A DNA stretch of 64,000 nt, from positions 546,772-610,771 of the forward strand of contig NZ_VRYN01000001.1 of assembly GCF_008124605.1 (NCBI RefSeq). Direction: 5' to 3'. Numbering within the stretch: the first letter of the stretch is position 1; every line of letters begins with the position of its first letter. Both the position numbers and the translations under genes were made by a program. This document shows, in pieces, positions 1-7,677 of the stretch. This DNA comes from Halobacterium salinarum DSM 3754 (GTDB lineage Archaea; Halobacteriota; Halobacteria; Halobacteriales; Halobacteriaceae). The notes below the pieces were generated by a model. That model was given only the letters and a program-made list of their open reading frames with translations, did no database searches and was not told the origin of the DNA.

Positions 1-463
1 AGCCCTCCATGGCGTGGTGGGCTGGCCCACAGTACTCGTGGCAGACGATGTGGTGTGTGCGGGCTTCGTCGAAGTTGACCGTGAGCTGTGCGACCTGCCC
101 CGGGATCACCATGGTGTTGACGTTCGTGCCGACCAGCTCGAAGCCATGGGTGACGTCGCCGCTGGTGACGTGGAACGTCACGTTCGTGTCGGCGGGTACG
201 CGGATCGGCTCGCTCGTCCCGGGAGAGAACGCGAACTGTCTGGCTTCGACGTACACGTCGTAGCTGTCGTCGTCGGCCTGGTAGACACCGGGGTCGCGGA
301 AGTTGTCCGCGGCAGTCGGGTTGTCCGGGTTGACTGTGCCGCCGTCGTCGCCGACCATCGCAACGCCCGGGCCGAGTGAGCCGTAGACGATGGTTGCGAT
401 GAACGCAACGATGAGTACGAACGCCGCGCCGAGCCAGAGTTTTTCGAATCTGTGAATCCTCAC
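1..463 (-). CDS. cbaA: ba3-type cytochrome oxidase subunit II (CuA subunit), 3' end outside window
   Basis: Partial gene, cut by the left edge. The visible protein starts with one membrane helix (about residues 8-28: KLWLGAAFVLIVAFIATIVY) and continues as a cupredoxin domain. The CuA signature CHEYCGPAHHAM lies at the very edge (complement of about 5-45), giving the two Cys and one His of the binuclear copper centre. Known role of the family: subunit II of heme-copper oxidases takes electrons from a blue copper protein or cytochrome c and passes them to subunit I. The short, single-helix form matches ba3/B-type oxidases. The start is GTG at 463, with another in-frame GTG at 472 that would overlap the halocyanin stop. 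The upstream halocyanin fusion ends only 5 bases before this start, so the two are almost certainly cotranscribed. The catalytic subunit I should lie beyond the window. Confidence 0.88.
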   Translation of the reverse strand, partial: MRIHRFEKLWLGAAFVLIVAFIATIVYGSLGPGVAMVGDDGGTVNPDNPTAADNFRDPGVYQADDDSYDVYVEARQFAFSPGTSEPIRVPADTNVTFHVTSGDVTHGFELVGTNVNTMVIPGQVAQLTVNFDEARTHHIVCHEYCGPAHHAMEG

Positions 464-468
464 GTGAG

Positions 469-1758
469 TCACCCCATGATCGTCGGTCCGTTCCCGAGGA
501 ACTCGATGAAGTACGTGAACGCCCACATCCCCACGAGAATGAGGAAGTAGACCGCAACGATGGAGAGCGTTCCAACCGGGTCGTACTCGTCGTGCCCGAG
601 TTCGGTGTCGGGTTCGAAGGCGTCGGCCTCGGGGATCGCAGGTTGGTCGTCCGTGTCGCCGCCCGGCTCGTAGTCGAACGCCCCCGATGAGTCCGGGGCG
701 GGCGTGCGCCGGTAGTAGCTCACCGCAACCGGGACCAGCATCGCAACCCCGACCGCGCCGGCGAACACGGCTGTCCAGAGGGTGCTGGCCGGAGAGACGC
801 TGCTGCCGGCCGCCCCGCCGCCACCACCGCCAGTGGTGCCACTCGGGGGCGCGCCGACGACGATAGCGCCTTTCATCCCCATCGTGAGATGGGGGTTGCA
901 GTAGTACGTGTACACGCCCGCCGTCTCGAACGTATGCGTGTGGGTGAACCCCTCGTTCTCGATGGGTTCGTGGCCGCCCCAGTCGGCGCCGTCGGGCTGG
1001 GCTTGGACCAACACGTTGTGCGTGTTCGAGGTCCACTTGAACGTCACCGTCGTGCCCGGATCGACCCGCACGGCTGCCGGCCCGAACCCGTACGTGCCGC
1101 CGTTGGCGTCAGCGCCGACCTCGACGGTCACCTCGTCGGTGCCGGTTTTGTCCGTGGTGTCGCCGGTGTAGTTCCCGGTCGCGCCGCCGTCGGCGCTTTT
1201 GGTGAACCAGTCGCCGTAGTCGGCCGCGACGGTCGGCTGATCGGAGCCGCCGCCACCGCCGCCGCCGCTGTCGCCGCCGACGACGATCGCGCCTTTCATC
1301 CCCATCGTGAGATGGGGGTTACAGTAGTACGTGTACACGCCCTCGGTGTCGAACGTGTGGGTGTGCGTGAACCCCGTGTTCTCGATGGGGTCGTGGCCGC
1401 CCCAGTCGGCGCCGTCGGGCTGGGCGTCGATCAGGATGTTGTGCGTGTTCGACACCCACTCGAAGGACACCGTCGTGCCCGGGTCGACCCGCACGGCTGC
1501 CGGCCCGAACCCGTACGTGCCGCCGTTGGCGTCCACCCCAACGTCGATCGTGACCTCGTCAGTGCCGGTCCGGTCAACAGTCGTTCCGTCGTAGTTGCCG
1601 ACGGCGCCGCCCTTGGCGTCGCCGGAGAACCATCCATCGTACGCTTGAGCCGCGGCCGCCCCGGTCGCCGCCGTGCCGGCCGCGACCGCCGTCGCAGTGC
1701 CGGCAGCGGCGCGCAGGACGCCGCGGCGTGAGAGCGCTGTGTCATCTAGTCTGGTCAT
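469..1758 (-). CDS. Double-domain halocyanin fused to a small membrane segment of the ba3 oxidase
   Basis: 429 residues. The N-terminus has a twin-arginine signal (LSRRGVLRAAAG) followed by an Ala-rich hydrophobic stretch, as expected for a Tat-exported blue copper protein. Two halocyanin/plastocyanin domains follow (roughly residues 40-165 and 175-300). Each has a copper-ligand set of an early His (SNTHN) and a late Cys-His-Met cluster (YYCNPHLTMGM). A Gly/Ser-rich linker leads to a membrane helix (about 318-338), an acidic loop, and a second helix (about 395-420) that resembles the single-helix CbaD/IIa subunit of ba3 oxidases. Start chosen at ATG 1758 because GAGGTG sits six bases upstream; an in-frame GTG at 1767 is part of that site. 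Inference: it docks electrons directly onto the oxidase encoded downstream. The two copper domains are also near-identical at DNA level. Confidence 0.85.
   Translation of the reverse strand: MTRLDDTALSRRGVLRAAAGTATAVAAGTAATGAAAAQAYDGWFSGDAKGGAVGNYDGTTVDRTGTDEVTIDVGVDANGGTYGFGPAAVRVDPGTTVSFEWVSNTHNILIDAQPDGADWGGHDPIENTGFTHTHTFDTEGVYTYYCNPHLTMGMKGAIVVGGDSGGGGGGGSDQPTVAADYGDWFTKSADGGATGNYTGDTTDKTGTDEVTVEVGADANGGTYGFGPAAVRVDPGTTVTFKWTSNTHNVLVQAQPDGADWGGHEPIENEGFTHTHTFETAGVYTYYCNPHLTMGMKGAIVVGAPPSGTTGGGGGGAAGSSVSPASTLWTAVFAGAVGVAMLVPVAVSYYRRTPAPDSSGAFDYEPGGDTDDQPAIPEADAFEPDTELGHDEYDPVGTLSIVAVYFLILVGMWAFTYFIEFLGNGPTIMG
855..1652 (-). repeat. Internal duplication of the halocyanin copper-domain module
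   Basis: Two copies of a module lie at about 855-1229 and 1278-1652, offset by 423 bases (141 codons). Long stretches match base for base, including third codon positions; an example is the block coding for NPHLTMGMKGAIVVG. The copies are separated by a low-complexity Gly-rich linker. The identity suggests recent duplication or continuing gene conversion rather than selection on protein alone. Confidence 0.85.
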
Positions 1759-1964
1759 CGTATGCACCTCGCGTTGGTCCCGTCACCGCCACAGGCGGCA
1801 ACGAGAGTGCGTTGGCACCGGGCAGCAGCCGTGGGACCGTGGCCGCCCTCCCCGTGTCCGTCCACGTCCCCGTATTTCGAAGGTGTCCTTTAGCAACGCT
1901 CGGTGATTCCAAGCGCGTAGGAATTCGTCAAAGCGTTTAGGGGCAGCGCTGGCAACGAGCGCGT

Positions 1965-2156
1965 ATGAACGTGCGACCACAGGTTATTGCGACCGTGATG
2001 CCGCTGTTATCGCTGGTGCCGGTGGCATTGTACGCGGCCGGACAGAAAGCGATCGCGGCCGTCGCGCTCGGGAACGTTCTCATCGTCGCGGGGTGTCTGT
2101 ACTACATGTTCTCGACCGCGGAAGCCGACGACGCCGGGCACGGCGTCGCACACTGA
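1965..2156 (+). CDS. Small two-helix membrane protein next to the oxidase, possible CbaE-type subunit
   Basis: 63 residues with two predicted helices (about 9-26 and 29-50) and a short acidic, His-containing tail (ADDAGHGVAH). It is the first gene of a plus-strand run that includes a TauE/SafE-like protein and a copper ATPase, and it is divergent from the ba3 oxidase genes. A TATA-like GTTTAGG around 1935-1941 lies about 27 bases before the ATG, which fits a leaderless start. By position and size it could be the very small CbaE subunit described for haloarchaeal ba3 oxidases. That identification rests on context, because such short membrane proteins carry little sequence signal. Confidence 0.6.
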   Translation: MNVRPQVIATVMPLLSLVPVALYAAGQKAIAAVALGNVLIVAGCLYYMFSTAEADDAGHGVAH

Positions 2157-2165
2157 CCGCACACC

Positions 2166-2981
2166 ATGCCGGGCGCGGCCGTGGGCTGGTCCGCCGGCAG
2201 CATCGCCGAGACCGGAGCGGCGGCCACGCCCGACGCGGGGGTGGTCGTGTTCTTCGTGGTTGGGCTGCTCGGGGGCGCACACTGTCTGGGGATGTGTGGG
2301 CCGCTGGTGACGATGTACGCCGACCGCATCGGTACCGACGACCAGCGAGGGCCCTCGACGCGGGCGCTGCGCCAGCACGCCCTGTTCAACGGCGGCCGCA
2401 CGGTGAGCTACGCGGCCGTCGGCGGCCTCATGGGTGCAGTTGGGGGCGTGCTCGTGGACGCCGGCGGGGTGCTTGCGGTGGCCCACCTCGTCCGGGGGGT
2501 GGCCGGCGTCGTCGCCGGCGCGGCCATCGTGGCCGCGGGCGTGGGGTACGCGGCCGGCGGCGGGTCGCGGCTGGCTGCGGGGGCGGTGCCCGGGCTGGGA
2601 CGGGCGTTCAGCGCCGTCACCGGCCGCCTCACCGACCACGTCGACGACTGGGCGACCGGCCCCCGGATCGCGGTGTTGGGGGCTGCCCACGGCGCGCTGC
2701 CGTGCCCGCTGATCTACCCGGGATACGTGTACGCCGTTGCCACCGCCAGCCCCGTCGAGGGCGCGGCGGCGCTGGGCGCGCTGGGGCTCGGAACGTTCCC
2801 CACGCTGTTCGCGTACGGCACCGCCGTGGACGCCGTGAGCGCGACGACGCGGCGGCGGGTCCACCGCGCGCTCGGCGTCGCGTTCGTGGTCGCCGGCACC
2901 ATCCCGCTGGCGAAGGGGTTGGCCGCGCTCGGCTGGCCGGTCCCGCAGGTGCCGTTGCCGATGCCGCCGCTGCCAACATAG
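2166..2981 (+). CDS. SafE/TauE-DsbD-like membrane protein of the cytochrome oxidase copper module
   Basis: 271 residues with about six hydrophobic segments. The first helix region contains GAHCLGMCGPLVTMYADR, the conserved motif of the DsbD_2/UreH-like transmembrane family often called sulfite exporter TauE/SafE; its paired Cys are candidate metal or thiol sites. In bacteria, members of this family sit beside the CcoI/CcoS copper-handling genes for heme-copper oxidase assembly. Here the gene starts 9 bases after the small membrane protein and ends one base before the copper ATPase start, so it is part of one operon. Likely role, by inference from neighbours: copper transfer or redox handling at the membrane for oxidase assembly. 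The substrate is not visible from sequence. Confidence 0.75.
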   Translation: MPGAAVGWSAGSIAETGAAATPDAGVVVFFVVGLLGGAHCLGMCGPLVTMYADRIGTDDQRGPSTRALRQHALFNGGRTVSYAAVGGLMGAVGGVLVDAGGVLAVAHLVRGVAGVVAGAAIVAAGVGYAAGGGSRLAAGAVPGLGRAFSAVTGRLTDHVDDWATGPRIAVLGAAHGALPCPLIYPGYVYAVATASPVEGAAALGALGLGTFPTLFAYGTAVDAVSATTRRRVHRALGVAFVVAGTIPLAKGLAALGWPVPQVPLPMPPLPT

Positions 2982-2982
2982 C

Positions 2983-5388
2983 ATGACACGAGACAGTTGC
3001 ACGTTGTGTGGGTTGCCCACGCCGGAGCCGCCGGTCACCGGCGGAGACGACGTCGACGGCGCGTTCTGCTGTCGGGGCTGCATGGAGGTCGCGCGTACGC
3101 TCGAAGACCCGGCGGCCATGGACGCCGCCGGGGCCGCCGACAGCCTCGACACTGGCGCGGACACGACGGACGTGGACGGCGAGGCGGCGTTTCTCTCCGT
3201 GTCGGGGATGCATTGTGCGACCTGCGAGGCGTTCGTGGAGGCCCAGGCGACCGACACCGAGGGTGTGCGGGCGGCGTCCGCGAGCTACCCGACGGAGACG
3301 CTGAAAGTCACCTACGACCCCGAGACGGTCGACCGCGAGGCCGTCCGAGCGGCGGTCGACGGGCTGGGGTACAGCGCCACCGAGCGCGACGGCGACGCCG
3401 CCGCCGACGACGACGAGTCGGAAGTGGGGCGGCTGCTGGTCGGGGGCTTTTTCGGGATGATGACGATGCTGTGGTACGTCCTGTTTCTGTACCCCGCGTA
3501 TCTGGACGTGCCGTCGGCCGCCCAGCTGCTCGATCTCGGGGGGCTGGCGGGCAGTTATCTGCTGGCGAACGTGTGGCTGATGGCGACCGTGGTGTTGGCG
3601 TACACCGGCTACCCGCTGTTCCGGGGGGCGTACGTGAGCCTGCGCGCCGGCCACCCGAACATGGATCTGCTGGTGGGGATCGCCGCGGGCGCGGCGTACG
3701 TCTTCAGCACGGCCACGATCCTGACCGGCGGCCGCGAGGTGTACTTCGACGTCGCCATCGTCGTGGTGCTTGCAGTCACCGTCGGGGATTACTACGAGGG
3801 GCGGGTGAAGCGCGCGGCTGCGGGCCGGCTGGCGGACCTCACCGAGGAGCGCGTCGACGACGCCACCCGCCGGCGCGCCGACGGCACCACGGAGACGGTC
3901 GCCATCGAGGAGCTCCAGGCGGGCGACGAAGTGGTGGTCGGCACCGGCGAGCGCATCCCCGTCGACGGCGTCGTCACGTCCGGGTCGGCGACCGTCGACG
4001 AGTCGCTGGTGACCGGGGAGTCGACGCCCGTCGGGGCGACGCCGGGCGACGACGCCGTCGGCGGGGCTGTGGTCACCGACGGCCGCCTCGTCGTCGCGGT
4101 CGGCGACGACGCCGCGAGCACGCTCGACCGCGTCGTGCGCGTGCTCTGGGACGTGCAGAGCGCGCGGCCGGGCGTCCAGCGCCTCGTCGACCGCGTCGCC
4201 GCGGTGTTCGTGCCGCTGGTGGTTGTGCTCGCGGGGGTGGCCGGCGGCTGGCACCTGCTCGCGGGTGGCGCGGCGGCGAACGAGGCGTTGCTCGTCGGGC
4301 TGTCCGTGCTCGTGGTGTCGTGTCCATGCGCGCTCGGGCTGGCGACCCCGCTGGCGGTCGCTCGTGGCGTCCAGGAGGCACTCGACGGTGGCGTCGTGGT
4401 CACGGACGTGTCGGCGTTCGAGGCCGCGCCGGCGGTCGATACGGTGGTCTTCGACAAGACGGGAACGCTCACCACCGGCGAGATGCGCGTGCGGGACGTC
4501 GTCGGCGACGACGGCGTGCTCGCGCGGGCGGCCGCCGTCGAGCAGTACGCCGACCACCCGGTGGCCGCCGCGATCACCGACGACGCCACGCCCGCCGGCG
4601 ACATCGACGACTTCGAGCGCGTGCCCGGCCGCGGGGTCGCCGGCAGCCTGGCGGTTCGGCCCGACGGAGCGGCCGCGGCGGCGGACGCGCCCCGGGTGGT
4701 GGCCGGGAACCGCGCGCTGTTCGACGACCGCGACTGGCGGGTCCCCGAGGCGTACGCCGAGCGCGCCGGCGACGCGCGGGCGAACGGCAACGTGCCCGTG
4801 TTCGTCGGGTGGGACGGCGAAGCCCGCGGGGTCGTGGTGGCCGGCGACCGGCCCCGCGACGAGTGGACGGACGTTGTCTCCGCCCTGGACGCCGACGGCC
4901 GTGACGTGGTGGTTGTGACCGGCGACGACCCCGAAGCGGCCGCGCGGTTCCGCGACCACGACGCGATCGCGGCGGTGTTCGCGGGCGTCCCGCCGGAGGG
5001 CAAAACGGAGGCAGTGCGGTCGCTGCGGGCCGACGGCGAGACCGTGGCGATGGTGGGCGACGGCGTCAACGACGCGCCCGCGCTGGCGGCGGCCGATCTG
5101 GGGGTGGCGCTGGACCACGCGGCGCTCGCCGCCGACGCCGCCGACGCCGTCGTGACCACCGAGGACCTCGGGGCCGTCCCACGGGTGTTCGCGCTGACGG
5201 ACGCGACCAACGGCCGCATTCGCCAGAACCTCGCGTGGGCGTTCTGCTACAACGCCATCGCGGTCCCGCTGGCGGTTGCGGGCGTGTTGAACCCGCTGTT
5301 CGCGGCGGGCGCGATGACGGTGTCGAGTCTGCTGGTCGTCGGGAACTCCACGCGCTCGCTGCTGGACGACGGGGTGGCTGGCCCGTGA
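2983..5388 (+). CDS. copA: Heavy-metal (copper) P1B-type ATPase, CcoI/CopA-like
   Basis: 801 residues. The N-terminus carries a Cys-rich domain (CTLCGLP, then FCCRGCM; residues about 5-35) typical of CcoI/FixI-type ATPases, then an HMA domain with GMHCATC (about 70-135). The core follows in order: membrane helices, actuator motif TGES, the CPCALGLATP metal site (Cys at about 447), the phosphorylation site DKTGTLTTGE (Asp491), and the hinge GDGVNDAPAL. CPC-type pumps move Cu(I) across the membrane using ATP; CcoI-type pumps feed copper to heme-copper oxidases rather than giving resistance. The location opposite the ba3 oxidase genes supports that job. The stop codon overlaps the GTG of the next gene (GTGA), indicating translational coupling. 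Confidence 0.93.
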   Translation: MTRDSCTLCGLPTPEPPVTGGDDVDGAFCCRGCMEVARTLEDPAAMDAAGAADSLDTGADTTDVDGEAAFLSVSGMHCATCEAFVEAQATDTEGVRAASASYPTETLKVTYDPETVDREAVRAAVDGLGYSATERDGDAAADDDESEVGRLLVGGFFGMMTMLWYVLFLYPAYLDVPSAAQLLDLGGLAGSYLLANVWLMATVVLAYTGYPLFRGAYVSLRAGHPNMDLLVGIAAGAAYVFSTATILTGGREVYFDVAIVVVLAVTVGDYYEGRVKRAAAGRLADLTEERVDDATRRRADGTTETVAIEELQAGDEVVVGTGERIPVDGVVTSGSATVDESLVTGESTPVGATPGDDAVGGAVVTDGRLVVAVGDDAASTLDRVVRVLWDVQSARPGVQRLVDRVAAVFVPLVVVLAGVAGGWHLLAGGAAANEALLVGLSVLVVSCPCALGLATPLAVARGVQEALDGGVVVTDVSAFEAAPAVDTVVFDKTGTLTTGEMRVRDVVGDDGVLARAAAVEQYADHPVAAAITDDATPAGDIDDFERVPGRGVAGSLAVRPDGAAAAADAPRVVAGNRALFDDRDWRVPEAYAERAGDARANGNVPVFVGWDGEARGVVVAGDRPRDEWTDVVSALDADGRDVVVVTGDDPEAAARFRDHDAIAAVFAGVPPEGKTEAVRSLRADGETVAMVGDGVNDAPALAAADLGVALDHAALAADAADAVVTTEDLGAVPRVFALTDATNGRIRQNLAWAFCYNAIAVPLAVAGVLNPLFAAGAMTVSSLLVVGNSTRSLLDDGVAGP

Positions 5389-6044
5389 GCGGCGCGCTCA
5401 CGGCCCGGCCGCGTCGCGAGACGGTCGGCGTGCTCGCAGCGCTCACGCTCGCTGAGCTCGCGGCGCTGGCGGCGTACCTGGCGTCGGTGCCGGTGGCGGT
5501 CACCAGCAGCCGGTACCTCCTGTACCCGTTCGTGTGGCTGAACGTCGGCGCGATCGCCGTCTGGCGGGTTTCGCCCGGGCCGGCCGGCCGGCGGCGGCGC
5601 TGGCTCGCCGCGGGGACCGGCGCGGCGTATTTCGTCGGGCTGGCGGCCGTCAGCGGCGTCATGGCGGTGGGGACGGGCAGCGGCGTGACCGTCCACTGGG
5701 CGCTACCGCCGGGGTGGGGGCCGATGGTGATGGGGTACGTCGGCCCGCTGCGGGTCGCCGCCGCCCCCTACCGGATCGGGGGGTATCTGGCGCTGGCGTA
5801 TCTCGTGTACGCCACGCTGGCCGACGCCGAGGCGTCGCTTGTGGGCGGGCTCGTCGGGGTGTTCACCTGCGTGAGCTGCACGCTACCGGTGGTCGCGGCG
5901 GTCGTGTCCTCGCTCGCGGGCGGCGCGGTCGCGGTCGGCACGGCGTCGGCGCTGTCGTACGACGCCGCGACGGCGGTGTTCGTGCTCGCGGTCGGGCTGC
6001 TCGCGTGGCGGCCGGACGCCACCGTGGGGCGGTGGCTGCGCTGA
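5385..6044 (+). CDS. Unknown multi-pass membrane protein of the copper/oxidase operon
   Basis: 219 residues starting with GTG at 5385, inside the stop of the copper ATPase (GTGA overlap), so the two are probably made together. It has about six hydrophobic helices. The one distinctive element is FTCVSCTLPVV near residue 165, a CxxC followed by Pro inside a helix, which could bind a metal or act in thiol exchange. I do not recognise a named family with certainty; similar proteins occur beside copper ATPases in other haloarchaea. Context suggests a role in copper handling or assembly of the ba3 oxidase, but this is inference only. A longer in-frame version would start well inside the ATPase gene and is unlikely. 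Confidence 0.75.
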   Translation: MSGALTARPRRETVGVLAALTLAELAALAAYLASVPVAVTSSRYLLYPFVWLNVGAIAVWRVSPGPAGRRRRWLAAGTGAAYFVGLAAVSGVMAVGTGSGVTVHWALPPGWGPMVMGYVGPLRVAAAPYRIGGYLALAYLVYATLADAEASLVGGLVGVFTCVSCTLPVVAAVVSSLAGGAVAVGTASALSYDAATAVFVLAVGLLAWRPDATVGRWLR

Positions 6045-6054
6045 GCGGGCGCAC

Positions 6055-6900
6055 TCAGAGGGCGTCAGCGATGGCGGGCGCGGCGGACACCTCGGAGACG
6101 GCGCACTCGATGGTGTCGGTGCCGTAGACGGCCTCAACGCCGGCGCGCGCGAGCTTCAGGCGGGCGTTGCCGGCGAGCAGCGGGTGGACGGTGGCGACGA
6201 ACACGCGGGCGGGGTCGTCGAGCGCGGTGATGGCTTCGCTCATCGTGGTGCCGGTGGCGACGATGTCGTCGGTGACGACGACGTCGCGGCCGGCGGTCTG
6301 GATCTCACTGGGTTCGATGGTGACATCGCTGCCGGAGTGTCTGACCTTCTGGAAGTGATCGGTGACGCCGGTGCCATAGGCGTCCCGGACGCTGGTGGCG
6401 AGATCGGTCGCGCCGTGGTCGGGGGAGAGGAACACGGGGTCAGTGAGATCCGCGGGCAGCGGCGCGGCGAGCTGTGGCGCGGCGTCGACGCCCGCGGCAG
6501 GCACGTCGAAACACTCCAGGACGCCGTCCTCGTGTGGGTTGACCGTGAGCACGCGGTCGGTGCCCGTGGAGATGGCACGAGCGACCGCGCGCGCCGACAC
6601 CGGCTGGCCGGGGTCGAAGGCGTCGTCCTGGCGGGCGTACCCCATGTACGGCAGGACCGTGATGATCTCGGACGCGCCGGCGTCGCGGGCGGCGTCCTGG
6701 AGTTGCAGCACCTCGATGTGGGCGTCGCTGGTCTGCGTGGACGCCACGATGACCGCGCGCTCGCCGTCGACGGCCGGGGGAACGGTCACCAGCTGCTCGC
6801 CGTCCGGGAACGAGTCGTAGGTCACATCGCCGAGCCGCTCGCCGGTTGCGGCGGCGAGCGCGGCCGCGAGTGACTGACTCGAGGACCCGCTGAGTAACAT
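6055..6900 (-). CDS. prs: Ribose-phosphate pyrophosphokinase
   Basis: 281 residues, the short archaeal form. It makes PRPP from ribose 5-phosphate and ATP for nucleotide, histidine and tryptophan synthesis. Visible motifs: the N-terminal SFPDGEQ, the catalytic-flexible region PYMGYARQDDAF (about residues 105-116), the ribose-phosphate region around LSPDHGATDLA, and the PRPP loop VVTDDIVATGTT (about 212-223). A TATA-like GTGTAAG at about 6924-6932 on the minus strand puts the transcript start at or beside the ATG, supporting this start. The gene converges with the copper operon, with a 10-base gap between stops. Confidence 0.95.
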   Translation of the reverse strand: MLLSGSSSQSLAAALAAATGERLGDVTYDSFPDGEQLVTVPPAVDGERAVIVASTQTSDAHIEVLQLQDAARDAGASEIITVLPYMGYARQDDAFDPGQPVSARAVARAISTGTDRVLTVNPHEDGVLECFDVPAAGVDAAPQLAAPLPADLTDPVFLSPDHGATDLATSVRDAYGTGVTDHFQKVRHSGSDVTIEPSEIQTAGRDVVVTDDIVATGTTMSEAITALDDPARVFVATVHPLLAGNARLKLARAGVEAVYGTDTIECAVSEVSAAPAIADAL

Positions 6901-7093
6901 ACGCGAGTGGACTCGGGCCGGCGGCTTACACGTTTCCTTTGGCTGCCTGCGCGACCGCCGGGCGCGGGCTGCGCCGCGGTGTCGGTGCTTCGGCGTGGGT
7001 CTCTAATGGCGCGCTTGCCCCCCATGCGTTTCGGGTCAGAAAACCGCGAACGAGCGGAGAGTAGTAGAACGTGGTACTCGTATGGACGCGGAG
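6901..7093. other. Intergenic region before the tandem repeat
   Basis: Holds the prs promoter at its left end and no convincing gene. From about 7040 the text AGTAGTAGAAC then GGTACTCGTATG resembles the short block found just before each small membrane gene in the following repeats (AGTAGAATTTTTACTCGTATG). This could be the worn remnant of an earlier repeat unit whose gene was deleted. Confidence 0.4.
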
Positions 7094-7141
7094 GAAACGC
7101 GCGTGATCGTCGGAACCTGATGGTTGCGTCTGCCAGCGGCT

Positions 7142-7324
7142 GTGAACGTGCTTGAGCGAGATAGAGCAAGCGCAGCAAAAACGACAGCGTCGCTAATAAC
7201 CGCGCGTATGACGGAACCGCGGAACCGTTCGCTTAGGAACGCGAGGAACGGACCAACTCTGTTCGGGAGACTGGTGAGAGAACAACGAGCAGAGTGCGCT
7301 CGATACCGTAGACCATATCTTTGA
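7142..7324 (+). other. Open frame of 60 codons conserved in both repeat copies (coding status doubtful)
   Basis: A frame from GTG 7142 to a stop at 7322 is intact and of equal length in copy 2 (7726-7908). Four base changes separate the copies inside it, and by my reading three are silent. The predicted peptide is strongly basic (many Arg, ending YRRPYL), which is unlike haloarchaeal proteins and argues for a structural or RNA role instead. No good ribosome-binding site is visible. An inner ATG at 7208 (MTEPRNRS) is another possible start. Confidence 0.25.
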
Positions 7325-7428
7325 TCGGCGAGCAGATCAAATTGATGACTGAATTAACAGGCGCAGGGGCGTCATTTTCGGGTATCGGGATTCCGAAACG
7401 AAAGTAGGAAAGTAGAATTTTTACTCGT

Positions 7429-7593
7429 ATGTCATCAGAGAAAACTCTCGATATTATCGCCACCCTGAGTGTGTTGGCGATGGTGGCTACGTGGGCGCTT
7501 GAGGGGAAAGATTTGCTCCTGCTAGTAGCAGTAGCCTCTCTTATATTAGGACACATTACACGTAAATTTCGGACCCAGGCTTCTGATAAGTGA
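7429..7593 (+). CDS. Small membrane protein, repeat copy 1
   Basis: 54 residues starting MSSEKTLDIIATLSV. Two hydrophobic segments (about 8-23 and 28-43) are followed by a positively charged end (ITRKFRTQ). It is a paralogue of the protein at 8014-8178: the first 16 residues and the HIT/RKFRTQ tail are shared, while the second helix is strongly divergent. I do not recognise a family. The gene sits at the same point in a 584-base tandem repeat. The sequence before the ATG (CCGAAACGAAAGTAG) may hold a weak promoter. Function unknown; the pattern of constant ends and variable middle helix is noted as a finding. Confidence 0.55.
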   Translation: MSSEKTLDIIATLSVLAMVATWALEGKDLLLLVAVASLILGHITRKFRTQASDK

Positions 7594-7677
7594 GCGACAC
7601 GACTCCCGGTTAGGATACCATAACTGGACGTGCGGCCGAGAGTAGGGGATTGACTGAAGCGTCTCGGATAGCATCAA

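Larger units (their letters stand above)
7094..7677 (+). repeat. Tandem repeat unit, copy 1
   Basis: About 584 bases, repeated directly at 7678-8262. The unit begins with GAAACGCGCGTGATCGTCGG, continues with a roughly 310-base block that is about 95 percent identical between copies by eye, then a 54-codon membrane protein gene, and ends with a shared tail (GCCGAGAGTAGGGGATTG). Base composition is clearly lower in GC than the flanking genes, and no transposase is present. The opening block occurs a third time at 8263-8300, so whole units are bounded by the same sequence, as expected after unequal crossing-over. Confidence 0.9.

Noticed and set aside
2629-5118. 829-codon minus-strand frame antisense to the copper ATPase
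   Set aside because: The translation has no domain motifs and is basic, unlike this acidic proteome; the plus-strand ATPase has all catalytic motifs.
7233-7556. Minus-strand 107-codon frame in repeat copy 1, and its counterpart at 7956-8141
   Set aside because: The counterpart is broken and different in length, so the frame is not conserved between copies, unlike the plus-strand small gene.
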